A stretch of DNA of 64,000 bases from Catillopecten margaritatus gill symbiont (GCA_037956075.1 CP138327.1:868001-932000), one strand, 5' to 3'. Shown: positions 19,164-28,900, numbered from the stretch's first letter. A program made the numbers and translations. Notes: generated from the sequence alone by a model not told the origin.

Positions 19164-20848
19164 AATTAATTATTAAACAATATTTATCATCACTCAAAGA
19201 AAGAGACGAACTAGATATTTTATTGCCTGATTTGTTGGCAATGATGGGATTAAATGTTTTTTCAAAACCAAGTATTGGCACTAGACAATATGGGGTAGAT
19301 GTCGCCGCATTTGGTAGGATTGATGAGGAAGAAGAAAAAGTTTATTTGTTTTCAATTAAAGGCGGGAATTTAGACAGAAAAGATTGGAATAGTGGCAATG
19401 TTCAAGATTTACAACCATCCTTAGATGAAATTAGAGATACCTATATTCCAACGCACTTACCCAGTGAGTATAAAAATAAACCCATTGAAATATGTATTTG
19501 TTTTGGAGGTAGTTTAAAAGAGACTATCAGGCTTAATGTTACTCAATATGAAGATAAATATAAAAACAAGAATTTAACATTTTCCGAATGGAGCGGAGAC
19601 AAATTAACTCAACTTATTGAACAATATTTTTTAAATGAAAATTTATTACCTAAAAATTTTCAATCAATGCTAAGAAAATCTTTAGCTTTACTGGACGAAC
19701 CAAATATATCTTATAAGCATTTTTCACAATTAGTTCACGCATTATCAAAGGCTCAAACCGATAAAGACAGAATAAAAGCACTTAGACAATTAAGAATTAG
19801 TTTAGGCATTTTAATTGCTTGGTGCAAAGAAGCAGATAATTTAGAGTCTGCTTATTTATCAGCGGAATTATCACTTTTAAACGCTTGGGAAATGGCTAAA
19901 CCGTGCTTTGGAAAAACCACAAAAGATGCTGTGGCGATGCAAGAGTCTTTGCAGTCTATTGTGTCTGCGTATTTGCTTTTATGTGATAACTTTTTACAAG
20001 AAAGAGTGTTGCCACATATTGATAAAAAACATGCATTGTCACAGGCTATTCATCCATCAAATAGAGTGGATACAAACCTTAAAGTTTTTGATTTACTTGG
20101 CAGGGTAGCAATGTGCGGTATTTGGTTACAAAGAGCGGTCGTCATTACAAAACAAAATAATAATGCGTGTGATTTAAGTTTAGTTGAGCAAAAAGACAAG
20201 TATTACTTGTATGTAAGGCAATTAATTAATAACAATCCAATGCTATTCACACCATATAAAGATGAGCAAGCAATAGATATTGTGATTGCCATATATTTTT
20301 TAATGCGTGATCCCAGAAATAATAATGATATATATCGTTATTTGTTGGCAACATTAAACAGAATTAATTTCAATTTCAATACACATAGTAATTATCCGTG
20401 CAATATCAATGAGTACCATAAATTAATTGAATATCCTTTAGAACAAACAGAAGAATATAGAAAAGAAAATACAAAAGGTAGTATTTTGTATCCATATATT
20501 GCTTTTTTTGCTGCTTATTTAGGCTTTGATGATATTTATGAAATAGTTCAAAATTTCAAAAAAGAGAATTTACAGCATTGTAATTTTCAATTATGGTATC
20601 CAGATGAAACTTCAGAAGAAATGTTTTATACCAATAAAGAAATGCATGGAGCTGCATTGAACGGTGTTTTTGTAGATAGAGATAAAACAGGTTTTTTAAA
20701 ACAACTTTTTGATGAATGTGATGAAACTTCTTCTTTTCAAGATATGTCGGCAATAAAATCAAGTTTTTATCCTATTATTTTTTTAGGCTGTCGGCATTAT
20801 AGGTTGCCCATTCCAATTCATTTTTTTAAACCAAAAACCACACAATAA
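19160..20848 (+). CDS. Putative PD-(D/E)xK-type nuclease, unknown family
   Basis: 562 residues. The N-terminal ~160 residues resemble a restriction-endonuclease-like fold: LLPDLLAMMGLNVFSKPS, then YGVDVAAFG with D47, then VYLFSIKGG with S65-I66-K67 in the place of the (D/E/Q)xK motif, followed by the Q-DLQPSLDEI helix. Residues ~180-560 are alpha-helical and unrecognised. It overlaps the HEAT-like gene by 4 bases. A two-gene solenoid plus nuclease cassette in an island with toxin-antitoxin genes fits an anti-phage role, but that is inference. Confidence 0.65.
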   Translation: MKLIIKQYLSSLKERDELDILLPDLLAMMGLNVFSKPSIGTRQYGVDVAAFGRIDEEEEKVYLFSIKGGNLDRKDWNSGNVQDLQPSLDEIRDTYIPTHLPSEYKNKPIEICICFGGSLKETIRLNVTQYEDKYKNKNLTFSEWSGDKLTQLIEQYFLNENLLPKNFQSMLRKSLALLDEPNISYKHFSQLVHALSKAQTDKDRIKALRQLRISLGILIAWCKEADNLESAYLSAELSLLNAWEMAKPCFGKTTKDAVAMQESLQSIVSAYLLLCDNFLQERVLPHIDKKHALSQAIHPSNRVDTNLKVFDLLGRVAMCGIWLQRAVVITKQNNNACDLSLVEQKDKYYLYVRQLINNNPMLFTPYKDEQAIDIVIAIYFLMRDPRNNNDIYRYLLATLNRINFNFNTHSNYPCNINEYHKLIEYPLEQTEEYRKENTKGSILYPYIAFFAAYLGFDDIYEIVQNFKKENLQHCNFQLWYPDETSEEMFYTNKEMHGAALNGVFVDRDKTGFLKQLFDECDETSSFQDMSAIKSSFYPIIFLGCRHYRLPIPIHFFKPKTTQ

Positions 20849-20942
20849 TCTTAAACCCAAAACCACACCAACAATCTAAAAAACCACCACATTCAAACCT
20901 TGCAACTCATAAAACACAGACAACTTTTTTTAAATTTGGTGT

Positions 20943-20983
20943 AACTACTCAGCACCTCACCCATCACAGGGTGCTGAGTAGTT
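20943..20983. terminator. Bidirectional terminator between convergent nuclease genes
   Basis: AACTACTCAGCACC (20943-20956) pairs perfectly with GGTGCTGAGTAGTT (20970-20983), a 14-bp stem with a 13-base loop, in the gap between the + strand gene ending at 20848 and the - strand gene ending at 21025. The rest of this 176-base gap is A-rich with no other feature. Confidence 0.75.
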
Positions 20984-21024
20984 ATAAATTTTATTCAGTT
21001 AGTATTTTTGGTTAATATTTTGAT

Positions 21025-21942
21025 TTAACAAACTGTTGACTTGGTAAATCTACATTTTGGGAATCTATCGCAACCAAAAAACTTATTTGATGCATATTTA
21101 TTAGATTTGCCTTTCGATTTTCTGAGCACTAATTTACCTTCTTTGCAGCGAGGGCAATCTTTTTCTATATTATAAATACCTTGATTTTCCTCAATCTTAT
21201 TCTCAAGTTTAGGCTTACTGGGTACTCTATATTTCTTTGTGTAATCAAATAATATTGGTCTATGACTATTCATTAATAAATTAGCAATGGCGTGTGTATT
21301 TTTTTCTGATATCAATCTTGTTGTTACTATTTTTACTACTTTCAAAAAGCCATTTGTATCTGATTCTTTTTCATTAAGCCATTGACTCACAAAGGCATCC
21401 GCTCTCACAAAGCCTTCAGGAAGAATTTTGTTGGCGATATTGGTTTCGGGATGTATCAAAACTTTATGATTAACTATCAATCTATTACTAAAATTAAAGT
21501 TATCCTTTAAAAAAGATTCCAACACCACTTTATGGCGATTATTTTGTTCGACTGGATTGCTTTGTGTATAAATCTTTTTTCCATTCTGAACTTCCAAAGA
21601 CCCGTCTTTTTTGATAGTTAGAATGCTATTTTTAAAACTCTTACTTTCCAATATAACAATTTCAACTCTATCAACAAGAATGTGGTCAAATTGGGCAGTT
21701 CTCCCATTATGCTCTAAACGAATATCATGCAAAATAATTGTGTTTTTGCTATCACTCAAATTGAAATTAATATAGTAAGCGTTTTCTTTTTCCGCCTTAT
21801 ATCCATTCTCAAGTTTTGCCCTCTCTATCCTAATCACACTTTTTTGTTTGTCACTTGTGCTATTTTTAAGCAAAGCATCAAGTGTTCGCATTTGATTTTT
21901 ATGGTTTTTGCTATCAATTTCTTTTAGAATCATAAGAGACAT
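21025..21942 (-). CDS. NERD-domain nuclease with C-terminal topoisomerase-type zinc finger
   Basis: 305 residues. NERD core: ENAYYINFNLSD, then AQFDHILVDRVEIVILESKSF with D86 and E99-x-K101 as the PD-(D/E)xK-type catalytic residues. The C-terminal ~43 residues have CPRC...FGCDRFPKC, the four-cysteine finger also found in topoisomerase I. NERD proteins are thought to cleave DNA. It is separate from, and convergent with, the HEAT/nuclease pair. Start at 21942 (MSLM) or three codons later; no strong ribosome site decides. The 133 bases upstream show nothing else. Confidence 0.85.
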   Translation of the reverse strand: MSLMILKEIDSKNHKNQMRTLDALLKNSTSDKQKSVIRIERAKLENGYKAEKENAYYINFNLSDSKNTIILHDIRLEHNGRTAQFDHILVDRVEIVILESKSFKNSILTIKKDGSLEVQNGKKIYTQSNPVEQNNRHKVVLESFLKDNFNFSNRLIVNHKVLIHPETNIANKILPEGFVRADAFVSQWLNEKESDTNGFLKVVKIVTTRLISEKNTHAIANLLMNSHRPILFDYTKKYRVPSKPKLENKIEENQGIYNIEKDCPRCKEGKLVLRKSKGKSNKYASNKFFGCDRFPKCRFTKSTVC

Positions 21943-22075
21943 TCGTTTAGTTTTTAAAAAAAATCTTAGTGCCGTCCAGTGATTCCACAGCGATTTTTTT
22001 TGAAATACTATGGCAGTAAAGATTGGCGTTAGACTTGCACTTTCTATTTTTGGATTAGGGTAATTTAGAATTTGT

Positions 22076-22399
22076 TTAAACTTGACTCTCTAAAGTATTT
22101 GCAATATAACGATTGATGCTTAAGCCTTGTATTCGTGCTTTGCTAACAATACGAGAATGCAATGATGGATTAATGCGTAAAGACAGTCTGCCACTGGTTG
22201 GTTTTTGTGGTGTTGAACCCCACTCTTTGCAAGCATCTAAATAAGCATCTACTGAAATTTTAAACTCCTCTTTAAGTTGCGCAACATTATCAGCGTGAAA
22301 AGAAATGATTGTCTTGTCGCTAATATTTGCTATTTTTCCAACAAAAATATCGTCGTCTTCCTCAAAATTTACGATTGCTTCATAACCCTTATATTTCAT
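22076..22399 (-). CDS. hicB: HicB family antitoxin
   Basis: 107 residues. The N-terminal partial RNase H-like fold (YKGYEAIVNFEEDDDIFVGKI...ISFHADNVAQLKEEFKISVDAYLDACKE) is followed by a ribbon-helix-helix C-terminus (GRLSLRINPSLHSRIVSKARIQGLSINRYIANTLE). It neutralises HicA and probably represses the pair. Its start abuts the hicA stop (shared base 22399), the usual hicA-hicB order. Confidence 0.93.
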   Translation of the reverse strand: MKYKGYEAIVNFEEDDDIFVGKIANISDKTIISFHADNVAQLKEEFKISVDAYLDACKEWGSTPQKPTSGRLSLRINPSLHSRIVSKARIQGLSINRYIANTLESQV

Positions 22400-22650
22400 T
22401 ATTTATCTCCTGTATGCTTGATAAACATTTGCAAATCACGCACAATATATTTAAGTAATTCATTCCGTGGATGTGGCTTATGTAGCACTATTTCATCCTC
22501 TTCTTTTTTAAAACAAACCCGAGAACCTTCTCTTTCAATACGCTGAAAACCCATTGCAACCAATAATTTATCTACATCATTAAATTTAATATTTGCTAAT
22601 ACCGGTCTCTCCATTAACTTGTTCAGCGTTTTCTGATGCTTGCTATTCAT
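22399..22650 (-). CDS. hicA: HicA family mRNA interferase toxin
   Basis: 83 residues from the ATG at 22650; a longer reading from a TTG at 22668 adds six atypical residues. It has the double-stranded-RNA-binding-like HicA fold with VAMGFQRIEREGSRVCFKK and the catalytic-histidine motif LHKPHPRNELLKYIVRDL. It cleaves mRNA when free of HicB. A possible promoter TTTAAA-18-TATCAT lies just upstream on the minus strand. Confidence 0.9.
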   Translation of the reverse strand: MNSKHQKTLNKLMERPVLANIKFNDVDKLLVAMGFQRIEREGSRVCFKKEEDEIVLHKPHPRNELLKYIVRDLQMFIKHTGDK

Positions 22651-22868
22651 AAAAAAATGATACCACAAATGACAGCATCTTTTAAATATTTTTTGAAAAT
22701 GGCATGGTTAATGCTAATACCATTTGAGACCCATGTATTCAATACAAATACCCCGTGCGTAGCCTGTAAAAGTTAAATTTTATTCAGCTGGAAACTTTGA
22801 CACTGTGATGTGATGACGCTTTCTAGGGCTGAAAGGTAAAAAAGTTGCTTGTCATTTAAAAATCTTAC
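22651..22868. other. Intergenic region with comF 3'-end copy (island right edge)
   Basis: This stretch holds the hicA promoter region, no gene, and at 22804-22833 the second copy of the comF 3' end. The copy reads CDVMTLSRAER-stop but is cut off upstream by an in-frame TGA at 22798. Confidence 0.6.
22804..22833 (+). repeat. Direct repeat DR-R: second copy of the comF 3' end
   Basis: Matches 16150-16179 at 29 of 30 bases, and keeps the codons of the ComF C-terminus with a stop two codons later (SRAER-stop). Marks the right edge of the accessory island. Confidence 0.75.
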
Positions 22869-22904
22869 TATAATGTAAGGAATAATTTTAAAGTAAGGAA
22901 TAAT
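22845..22904 (+). promoter_or_regulatory. vapBC promoter and direct-repeat operator candidate
   Basis: TTGCTT (22845-22850), 18 bases, and TATAAT (22869-22874) make a good promoter. Downstream, GTAAGGAATAAT occurs twice (22875-22886 and 22893-22904), 18 bases apart; the second copy carries the AAGGA ribosome site of vapB. The repeats could be the binding sites of the AbrB-type VapB for autorepression (inference). Confidence 0.6.
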
Positions 22905-22907
22905 ATC

Positions 22908-23156
22908 GTGTCATTCGCCACTGTTACCAGCAAAGGTCAAGTTACCATACCCAAGGATATTCGCCAGTTTTTACATTTGAATGCGGGTGATAAAATTGAA
23001 GTGGTGGCAACAAAAAATGGCGAGGCAGTTATTCGCCCTATTTCCAAAACAGTGGACGAAGTGTTTTGTTCATTGAAGCGTCCAAATCAAAGGTCTATTT
23101 CTGTAGAGGAAATGGATGAAGGGATAGAGCAATATCTAAGAGACAACTGGAAATGA
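22908..23156 (+). CDS. vapB: AbrB/MazE-fold antitoxin (VapB type)
   Basis: 82 residues from a GTG start. The swapped-hairpin DNA-binding domain is clear: ATVTSKGQVTIPKDIRQFLHLNAGDKIEV, and the C-terminal ~35 residues form the toxin-binding tail. AAGGA precedes the start at the right spacing. The stop overlaps the vapC ATG (ATGA, 23153-23156). Confidence 0.93.
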   Translation: MSFATVTSKGQVTIPKDIRQFLHLNAGDKIEVVATKNGEAVIRPISKTVDEVFCSLKRPNQRSISVEEMDEGIEQYLRDNWK

Positions 23157-23551
23157 AAGCACTTGATACTAACATATTAGTGCGATTTTTTACTGGAGAT
23201 GATACTGTTCAAGCACACCAGGTGTATCAACTTTTTAAACAAATCGAGTCTGAAAAAACAGAATTATATATACCACTTTTGGTGGTTATAGAAACAACTT
23301 GGGTGTTAAGATCTATTTATAAATTTAAGCGTAATCTGGTATTAAAAGTGCTTGAAGATTTAACATTGATGCCTATTTTTGCATTTGAAAATTTGTCTAT
23401 TATTCAGTCCGTTGTTCAAGAGGCAAAAGTAACCAACTTTGATTTGCCAGACTTGCTTATTGCTCATTGTGCTAAAGTTTCAAATATTGATAGCATCTTA
23501 ACTTTTGATAAAAAAGCAGCAAAACATTCAATGTTTGAGTTAGTCCAATGA
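23153..23551 (+). CDS. vapC: PIN-domain ribonuclease toxin (VapC type)
   Basis: 132 residues with the PIN acidic residues: D5 in [11 protein letters not shown] in [10 protein letters not shown] in [10 protein letters not shown] and D in LTFDKKA. VapC toxins cut specific RNAs, often tRNA. Its stop overlaps the mnmG start (ATGA at 23548-23551), so the toxin pair is translationally coupled to an essential-type tRNA modification operon, an unusual placement. Confidence 0.92.
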   Translation: MKALDTNILVRFFTGDDTVQAHQVYQLFKQIESEKTELYIPLLVVIETTWVLRSIYKFKRNLVLKVLEDLTLMPIFAFENLSIIQSVVQEAKVTNFDLPDLLIAHCAKVSNIDSILTFDKKAAKHSMFELVQ

Positions 23552-25410
23552 AACCAAAACACTATCAAGTTATTGTCATCGGTGGCGGACATGCAGGCAC
23601 GGAAGCAGCACTTGCGTCTGCACGGATGGGGGTGAGTACTTTATTGATTTCACACAATATTGAGACTTTGGGGCAGATGAGTTGCAATCCAGCGATTGGC
23701 GGGATTGGTAAGGGGCATTTGGTAAAAGAGATTGATGCGATGGGTGGGGTGATGGCGAAGGCGATTGATAAGTCGGGTATTCAGTTTCGCACGCTGAATG
23801 CATCCAAAGGCCCTGCGGTGCGGGCGACACGGGCACAGGCGGATAGGGTTTTGTATAAAGCGGCGGTGCGTTTTGCTTTGGAAAATCAAGAAAACTTGTC
23901 GTTGTTTCAGCAGGCGGTGGGGGATTTAATCATTGAAAATGATGTGATTAAAGGGGTTAAAACTGAAATGGGGTTGGACTTTTTAGCCGATAAAGTGATA
24001 TTGACGACAGGCACTTTTTTGGGGGGCATTATCCATATTGGACTAAGGAATTTTCAAGGGGGGCGTGCGGGAGATGCGCCGTCTAATGCCTTGTCTAAAA
24101 CATTGCGTGCCTACAATTTAGGCGTGGGGCGACTCAAAACTGGCACGCCGCCAAGGCTTGATGGACGCACGATTGATTTTAGCATTTTGCAAAAACAACC
24201 AGGTGATATGCCATTGCCGACTTTTTCTTTTATGGGTAAAGCCACAGACCACCCGCAACAAATTCCTTGCTACATCACGCATACCAATGCAAAAACCCAC
24301 GACTTTATTCGCGATGGCTTAAAAAATTCGCCATTGTACACGGGCAATATTGAAGGCATTGGCCCGAGATATTGCCCATCGATTGAAGACAAAGTAGTGC
24401 GTTTTGCCGAGCGAGATTCGCATCAAATTTTTGTGGAACCTGAGGGTTTGACAACAAACGAAGTGTATCCAAATGGTATTTCAACTTCATTGCCATACGA
24501 AGTGCAGATGGCGTTTGTTCACTCGATTAAAGGCTTTGAAAATGCAGAGATTGTGCGCCCTGGTTATGCAATTGAATACGATTTCTTTGACCCTCGTGGC
24601 TTGCGGCAAACATTGGAAGTTAAGAAGATTTCAGGTTTGTATTTTGCGGGGCAAATTAACGGCACGACGGGCTACGAAGAGGCGGCAGCACAAGGATTAT
24701 TGGCAGGGATAAATGCGGCGTGTAGCGTGCAAGAAAAAGCCACTTGGTTGCCAAAACGCGATGAGTCGTATATTGGCGTCATGGTAGATGATTTGATTAC
24801 CAAAGGCACGAATGAGCCGTATCGGATGTTCACTTCACGGGCGGAATATCGCTTATTGTTGCGTGAGGATAATGCCGATAAACGCTTAACGCCAAAAGGC
24901 AGGGAATTGGGCTTAGTGGATGATGAGCGCTGGGCGGCGTTTCAGGCAAAATATGAGGCAACTGAACAGGAAGCACAACGTTTAAAAACCACTTGGATTC
25001 AAGCAGGAGATACGCAGGCGGATGCAGTATTAGGGCAGAAATTAAGCCACGAATATTCCCTATTAGAATTGTTGAAACGCCCAAAAGTTAATTACGAATT
25101 ATTGTCTAAAATCGAGTCTGGGCAACCCTTTTTGACAGATAAATCGTTGAGCGCTATTGTCGAAAATGAGATTAAATACGAAGGCTATATCAAACGACAA
25201 TTAGAAGAAATTGAGAAATATCGTAAGAATGAAGACACCAAATTGCCAGAAGATATGGACTACACCACTATTAAAGCATTGTCCGCCGAAGTCATCCAAA
25301 AACTCAGCGATCATCGCCCAGAAACGATTGGTCTAGCGAGTCGGCTTCAAGGGGTTACGCCTGCTTCTATTTCCATTTTATTGGTTTATCTTAAAACTTA
25401 TAAAAAATGA
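23548..25410 (+). CDS. mnmG: MnmG, tRNA uridine-34 cmnm5 modification FAD protein
   Basis: 620 residues. FAD-binding [17 protein letters not shown] lies at the N-terminus; the family motifs [46 protein letters not shown] and the C-terminal helical domain with [11 protein letters not shown] are present. With MnmE it installs the carboxymethylaminomethyl group at wobble U34. It overlaps vapC upstream and rsmG downstream by 4 bases each. Confidence 0.97.
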   Translation: MKPKHYQVIVIGGGHAGTEAALASARMGVSTLLISHNIETLGQMSCNPAIGGIGKGHLVKEIDAMGGVMAKAIDKSGIQFRTLNASKGPAVRATRAQADRVLYKAAVRFALENQENLSLFQQAVGDLIIENDVIKGVKTEMGLDFLADKVILTTGTFLGGIIHIGLRNFQGGRAGDAPSNALSKTLRAYNLGVGRLKTGTPPRLDGRTIDFSILQKQPGDMPLPTFSFMGKATDHPQQIPCYITHTNAKTHDFIRDGLKNSPLYTGNIEGIGPRYCPSIEDKVVRFAERDSHQIFVEPEGLTTNEVYPNGISTSLPYEVQMAFVHSIKGFENAEIVRPGYAIEYDFFDPRGLRQTLEVKKISGLYFAGQINGTTGYEEAAAQGLLAGINAACSVQEKATWLPKRDESYIGVMVDDLITKGTNEPYRMFTSRAEYRLLLREDNADKRLTPKGRELGLVDDERWAAFQAKYEATEQEAQRLKTTWIQAGDTQADAVLGQKLSHEYSLLELLKRPKVNYELLSKIESGQPFLTDKSLSAIVENEIKYEGYIKRQLEEIEKYRKNEDTKLPEDMDYTTIKALSAEVIQKLSDHRPETIGLASRLQGVTPASISILLVYLKTYKK

Positions 25411-26018
25411 ACTCAGAAACAGTGTTAATTACAGGGGCAAAGAAAATGGGAATTACATTGAGTGATACCCAGGCACAGCAGTTGATTGCGTATCTCAAAT
25501 TGATTGTCAAATGGAATAAAACTTACAACCTCAGTGCCATTCGCACAGTGGATGAAGGCGTGAAAAAGCACTTGCTAGACAGTCTATCTATCGTGCCATT
25601 TATCGAAAAATCCCCTTTGCTTGATGTGGGTTCAGGGGCAGGATTACCAGGGATTGTGATTGCCATTATGAAGCCCGAAGTGCCGATTAGCGTATTAGAC
25701 ACGGTGGGCAAAAAATGTCGTTTTATGCAATTTGCCAAGGCACAATTAAAATTAGAAAATTTAACAGTAATCAATAAGCGTGTTGAAGAATTTCAATCAA
25801 AACAATGCTTTGGACAAATTACTTCCCGAGCATTTGCCGAAGTAGATAAAACATTGGAATTGGCCCAACATTTATTATGCGATAATGGACACTATTTGCT
25901 GATGAAGGGTGCGAATATCGAACAGGAAACCCTACCTAAAAGTGCAAAAATTCAGCGTTTATCTGTCCCTAATGTGTCAGATGAGCGATTTTTAGTCAAA
26001 ATAAGGAAAGAGTTATGA
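25407..26018 (+). CDS. rsmG: RsmG, 16S rRNA m7G527 methyltransferase
   Basis: 203 residues. [19 protein letters not shown], and the SAM motif [17 protein letters not shown], followed by [13 protein letters not shown], are the RsmG signatures. It methylates G527 of 16S rRNA. The mnmG-rsmG order is widely conserved. Its stop overlaps the next start (ATGA at 26015-26018). Confidence 0.96.
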   Translation: MNSETVLITGAKKMGITLSDTQAQQLIAYLKLIVKWNKTYNLSAIRTVDEGVKKHLLDSLSIVPFIEKSPLLDVGSGAGLPGIVIAIMKPEVPISVLDTVGKKCRFMQFAKAQLKLENLTVINKRVEEFQSKQCFGQITSRAFAEVDKTLELAQHLLCDNGHYLLMKGANIEQETLPKSAKIQRLSVPNVSDERFLVKIRKEL

Positions 26019-26767
26019 AAAAAATATTGTATAAATTACTAGGCTTGATTATTATTTTAGCAGCCGCTATCGTCTTTTTTGCCGATTCAATAGGTAAAAA
26101 TTACGCTCAAGAATACGCCAAAAATTTACTCAAAACCCCCGTAACCATTAGTCAATTTAACAGCAATCTATTGAACAAAAATTTGAATATTGATTTCATT
26201 AAAGTACAAAATCCCCCTAATTTTAAAAATAAAAATGCATTGTCTTTAAATCATTTCTCTTTAAAAGTGGGCGACATTGATAATAATTTAATTGTTATTG
26301 ATGAAATTAAACTGGATGGACTGGAATTTATTCTAGAACAAAATTCTAATAAGGTTAATTTAACCCAGTTGTTGAATAATTTAGAAAAACCAAGCCAAAA
26401 CACTAAATCAACAACAAGCACTAGCAAATCAAAAACCCAAGAAAAACGCATCAAAATAAAACAGTTAAAAGTCAGTAATATCAACCTAAAAATAGACACA
26501 AAATGGTTAAAAAGCACCCTTAAAGCCCCTAACATTTCGGTGCGTAATTTTGGCGGTAATTCAGGTGTTGAGTTAAGCCAAATTGGCAAGGAAGTTGCAA
26601 AAGAAATCCTGCATAATTTAAAACAAGCCTTAGAAAAACAAGGCATTGAAGCAGGTAAAAAAGAAATAGAAGCTAATTTACGCCGAAAAATTGAACAAAA
26701 ACTTGGTGTTGAAAGCGACAAACTTAAGGACAAAGCCAAAGATTTATTTAAAAATTTAGGATTTTAA
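26015..26767 (+). CDS. AsmA-like membrane-anchored envelope protein
   Basis: 250 residues. An N-terminal hydrophobic segment (residues ~4-25) anchors or exports the protein. Residues ~40-125 have the beta-rich pattern of AsmA N-terminal regions (VTISQFNSNLLNKNLNIDFIKVQNPPNF, and LDGLEFILEQN). A Ser/Thr-rich linker, a second beta segment and a Lys/Glu-rich helical C-terminus follow. AsmA-like proteins act in envelope lipid homeostasis. The family call is by pattern, not by a diagnostic motif. It is coupled to rsmG by a 4-base overlap. Confidence 0.6.
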   Translation: MKKILYKLLGLIIILAAAIVFFADSIGKNYAQEYAKNLLKTPVTISQFNSNLLNKNLNIDFIKVQNPPNFKNKNALSLNHFSLKVGDIDNNLIVIDEIKLDGLEFILEQNSNKVNLTQLLNNLEKPSQNTKSTTSTSKSKTQEKRIKIKQLKVSNINLKIDTKWLKSTLKAPNISVRNFGGNSGVELSQIGKEVAKEILHNLKQALEKQGIEAGKKEIEANLRRKIEQKLGVESDKLKDKAKDLFKNLGF

Positions 26768-26853
26768 AACACCCCACCCCAGTGCATTTTATTTGTACTG
26801 GAATTTAACTTTTATTCTCACACTTAGCGTGGGAATAAGAATAAGGAGATAGT

Positions 26854-28099
26854 ATGAAAAATTTAATAAAAAATGTATGGACGGTTTTAATGTTATTAGG
26901 TCTATTTGTAGTCACCACCACTACTAATGCGGATTTGACAATAAGTGAATGTAGTACAGGTGCTGAATGTCTCGATATTGGGTTTCAATATGGAACTGGC
27001 AAAGGCATTAAACAAGATGATTTTAAAGCAGTAAAGTTTTACCAGAAAGCCTGTGATTTAAAGAGTGGATCGGGTTGTTTTAATCTTGGGCTTATGTATG
27101 ACACTGGCAAAGGCATTAAACAAGATGATTTTAAAGCAGTAAAGTTTTACCAGAAAGCCTGTGATTTAAAGAGTGGATCGGGTTGTTTTAATCTTGGGTT
27201 TATGTATGACACTGGCAAAGGCATTAAACAAGATGATTTTAAAGCAGTAAAGTTTTACCAGAAAGCCTGTGATTTAAAGATGGATCGGGTTGTTTTAATC
27301 TTGGGCTTATGTATGACACTGGCAAGGGCATTAAACAAGATGATTTTAAAGCAGTAAAGTTTTACCAGAAAGCCTGTGATTTAAAGAGTGGATCGGGTTG
27401 TTTTAATCTTGGGCTTATGTATGAACTGGCAAGGGCATTAAACAAGATGATTTTAAAGCAGTAAAGTTTTACCAGAAAGCCTGTGATTTAAAGGATGGAT
27501 CGGGTTGTTTTAATCTTGGGTTATGTATGAACTGGCAAAGGCATTAAACAAGATGATTTTAAAGCAGTAAAGTTTTACCAGAAAGCCTGTGATTTAAAGA
27601 GTGGATCGGGTTGTTTTAATCTTGGGTCTATGTATAGAACTGGCAAGGGCATTAAACAAGATGATTTTAAAGCAGTAAAGTTTTACCAAAAAGCCTGTGA
27701 TTTAAAGAGTGGATCGGGTTGTTTTAATCTTGGGATTATGTATAGAACTGGCAAGGGCATTAAACAAGATGATTTTAAAGCAGTAAAGTTTTACCAAAAA
27801 GCCTGTGATTTAAAGAGTGGATCGGGTTGTGTTAATCTTGGGTTTATGTATGAACTGGCAAGGGCATTAAACAAGATGATTTTAAAGCAGTAAAGTTTTA
27901 CCAAAAAGCCTGTGATTTGAAGAGTAGTCTTGGCTGCACTAATCTTGGGCTTATGTATGAAACTGGCAAAGGTGTTAGGCAAAGTCGCGTCAAAGCTTTG
28001 GAGTTTTACGGCAAAGCTTGCGATTTAAAGCTTGCATTGGGTTGTAAATTTTACGCAGAGTTAAAAAACATAAATAAGGCTAATAATGAAAATAATTGA
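26854..28099 (+). pseudogene. Sel1-repeat secreted protein, frameshifted
   Basis: A signal peptide (residues ~1-26, ending ...TTTTNADL) is followed by Sel1 repeats of 36 residues (108 bp; GTGKGIKQDDFKAVKFYQKACDLK). Nine near-identical repeats and one divergent repeat can be followed. Spacing between equivalent points is 108 except 107 (before 27333), 107 (before 27440), 106 (before 27546) and 107 (before 27869), a net loss of five bases that breaks the frame into pieces 26854-27357, 27630-27893 and 27917-28099. Every indel is a deletion inside the repeats: real decay or uncorrected read errors. Sel1 proteins mediate protein interactions. Confidence 0.8.
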
Positions 28100-28856
28100 T
28101 TCCCATTGCCATCTCGACAGAGTAGATTTATCGGCTTTCGGTGGGAGCATGGAAAGCTTAATTACCCACGCCAAAACATTATCAGTTGAAGAATTTTTGT
28201 GTGTTTGTATTGACTTGGAGCATTTTGAAGAGGTGTTTTCTTTGGCGAGGAAATATCCGCAAATTTACGCTTCGGTGGGTGTACATCCTTGTGAATTAGA
28301 AGGGCAAGACCCCAGTGTTGAGGAGTTATTAGTCTTAGCTGAGCATGATAAAATTATTGCCATTGGTGAGACGGGGTTGGATTATTTTCATGTGGAAAAA
28401 GACACGGCGGATTGGCAGCGGGATAGATTTAGGCGACATATTGCTGCCTCTAATCAATCGGGTAAGCCGATGATTATTCATACCCGAAATGCCAGAGAAG
28501 ACACCATTCAAATTATGCAAGAAGAAAAGGCGGAAAAAGGGGTGATGCATTGTTTTTCTGAAAATTGGGATATGGCAAAGAAGGCAATGGACTTGGGTTT
28601 TTACATTTCTTTTTCGGGTATTGTTACTTTTAAAAGTGCAGAAGAATTACGAGAAGTGGCTAAGAAAACGCCATTGGATAGGATGTTGGTGGAAACTGAT
28701 TCGCCCTATCTTACGCCTGTGCCCTTTCGTGGCAAGCCAAATTCGCCTGCTTATACTTATTATACTGCTGAAAAAATTGCAGAAATTCGAGGTGAAAGTA
28801 TCGAGACAATTGCCGAAGCCACAACAAATAATTTTAATAAACTCTTTAAAACATAG
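28086..28856 (+). CDS. tatD: TatD-family metal-dependent deoxyribonuclease
   Basis: 256 residues. Metal ligands: H-x-H in DSHCHLD (residues 7-9), E in AIGETGLDY, H in IIHTRNA, H in MHCFSEN and D in VETDSPYLTP. TatD enzymes are 3'-5' nucleases acting in DNA repair. The first 14 bases overlap the last piece of the Sel1 gene. Confidence 0.95.
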   Translation: MKIIDSHCHLDRVDLSAFGGSMESLITHAKTLSVEEFLCVCIDLEHFEEVFSLARKYPQIYASVGVHPCELEGQDPSVEELLVLAEHDKIIAIGETGLDYFHVEKDTADWQRDRFRRHIAASNQSGKPMIIHTRNAREDTIQIMQEEKAEKGVMHCFSENWDMAKKAMDLGFYISFSGIVTFKSAEELREVAKKTPLDRMLVETDSPYLTPVPFRGKPNSPAYTYYTAEKIAEIRGESIETIAEATTNNFNKLFKT

Positions 28857-28860
28857 GGAC

Positions 28861-28889
28861 AAAATATAGAGGCAAGGCCTCTATATTTT
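28861..28889 (+). terminator. Terminator hairpin after tatD
   Basis: AAAATATAGAGGC (28861-28873) and GCCTCTATATTTT (28877-28889) are perfect 13-bp arms with a 3-base loop. It sits between the tatD stop and the rluC start. Confidence 0.75.
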
Positions 28890-28900
28890 ATGGATTTAGT

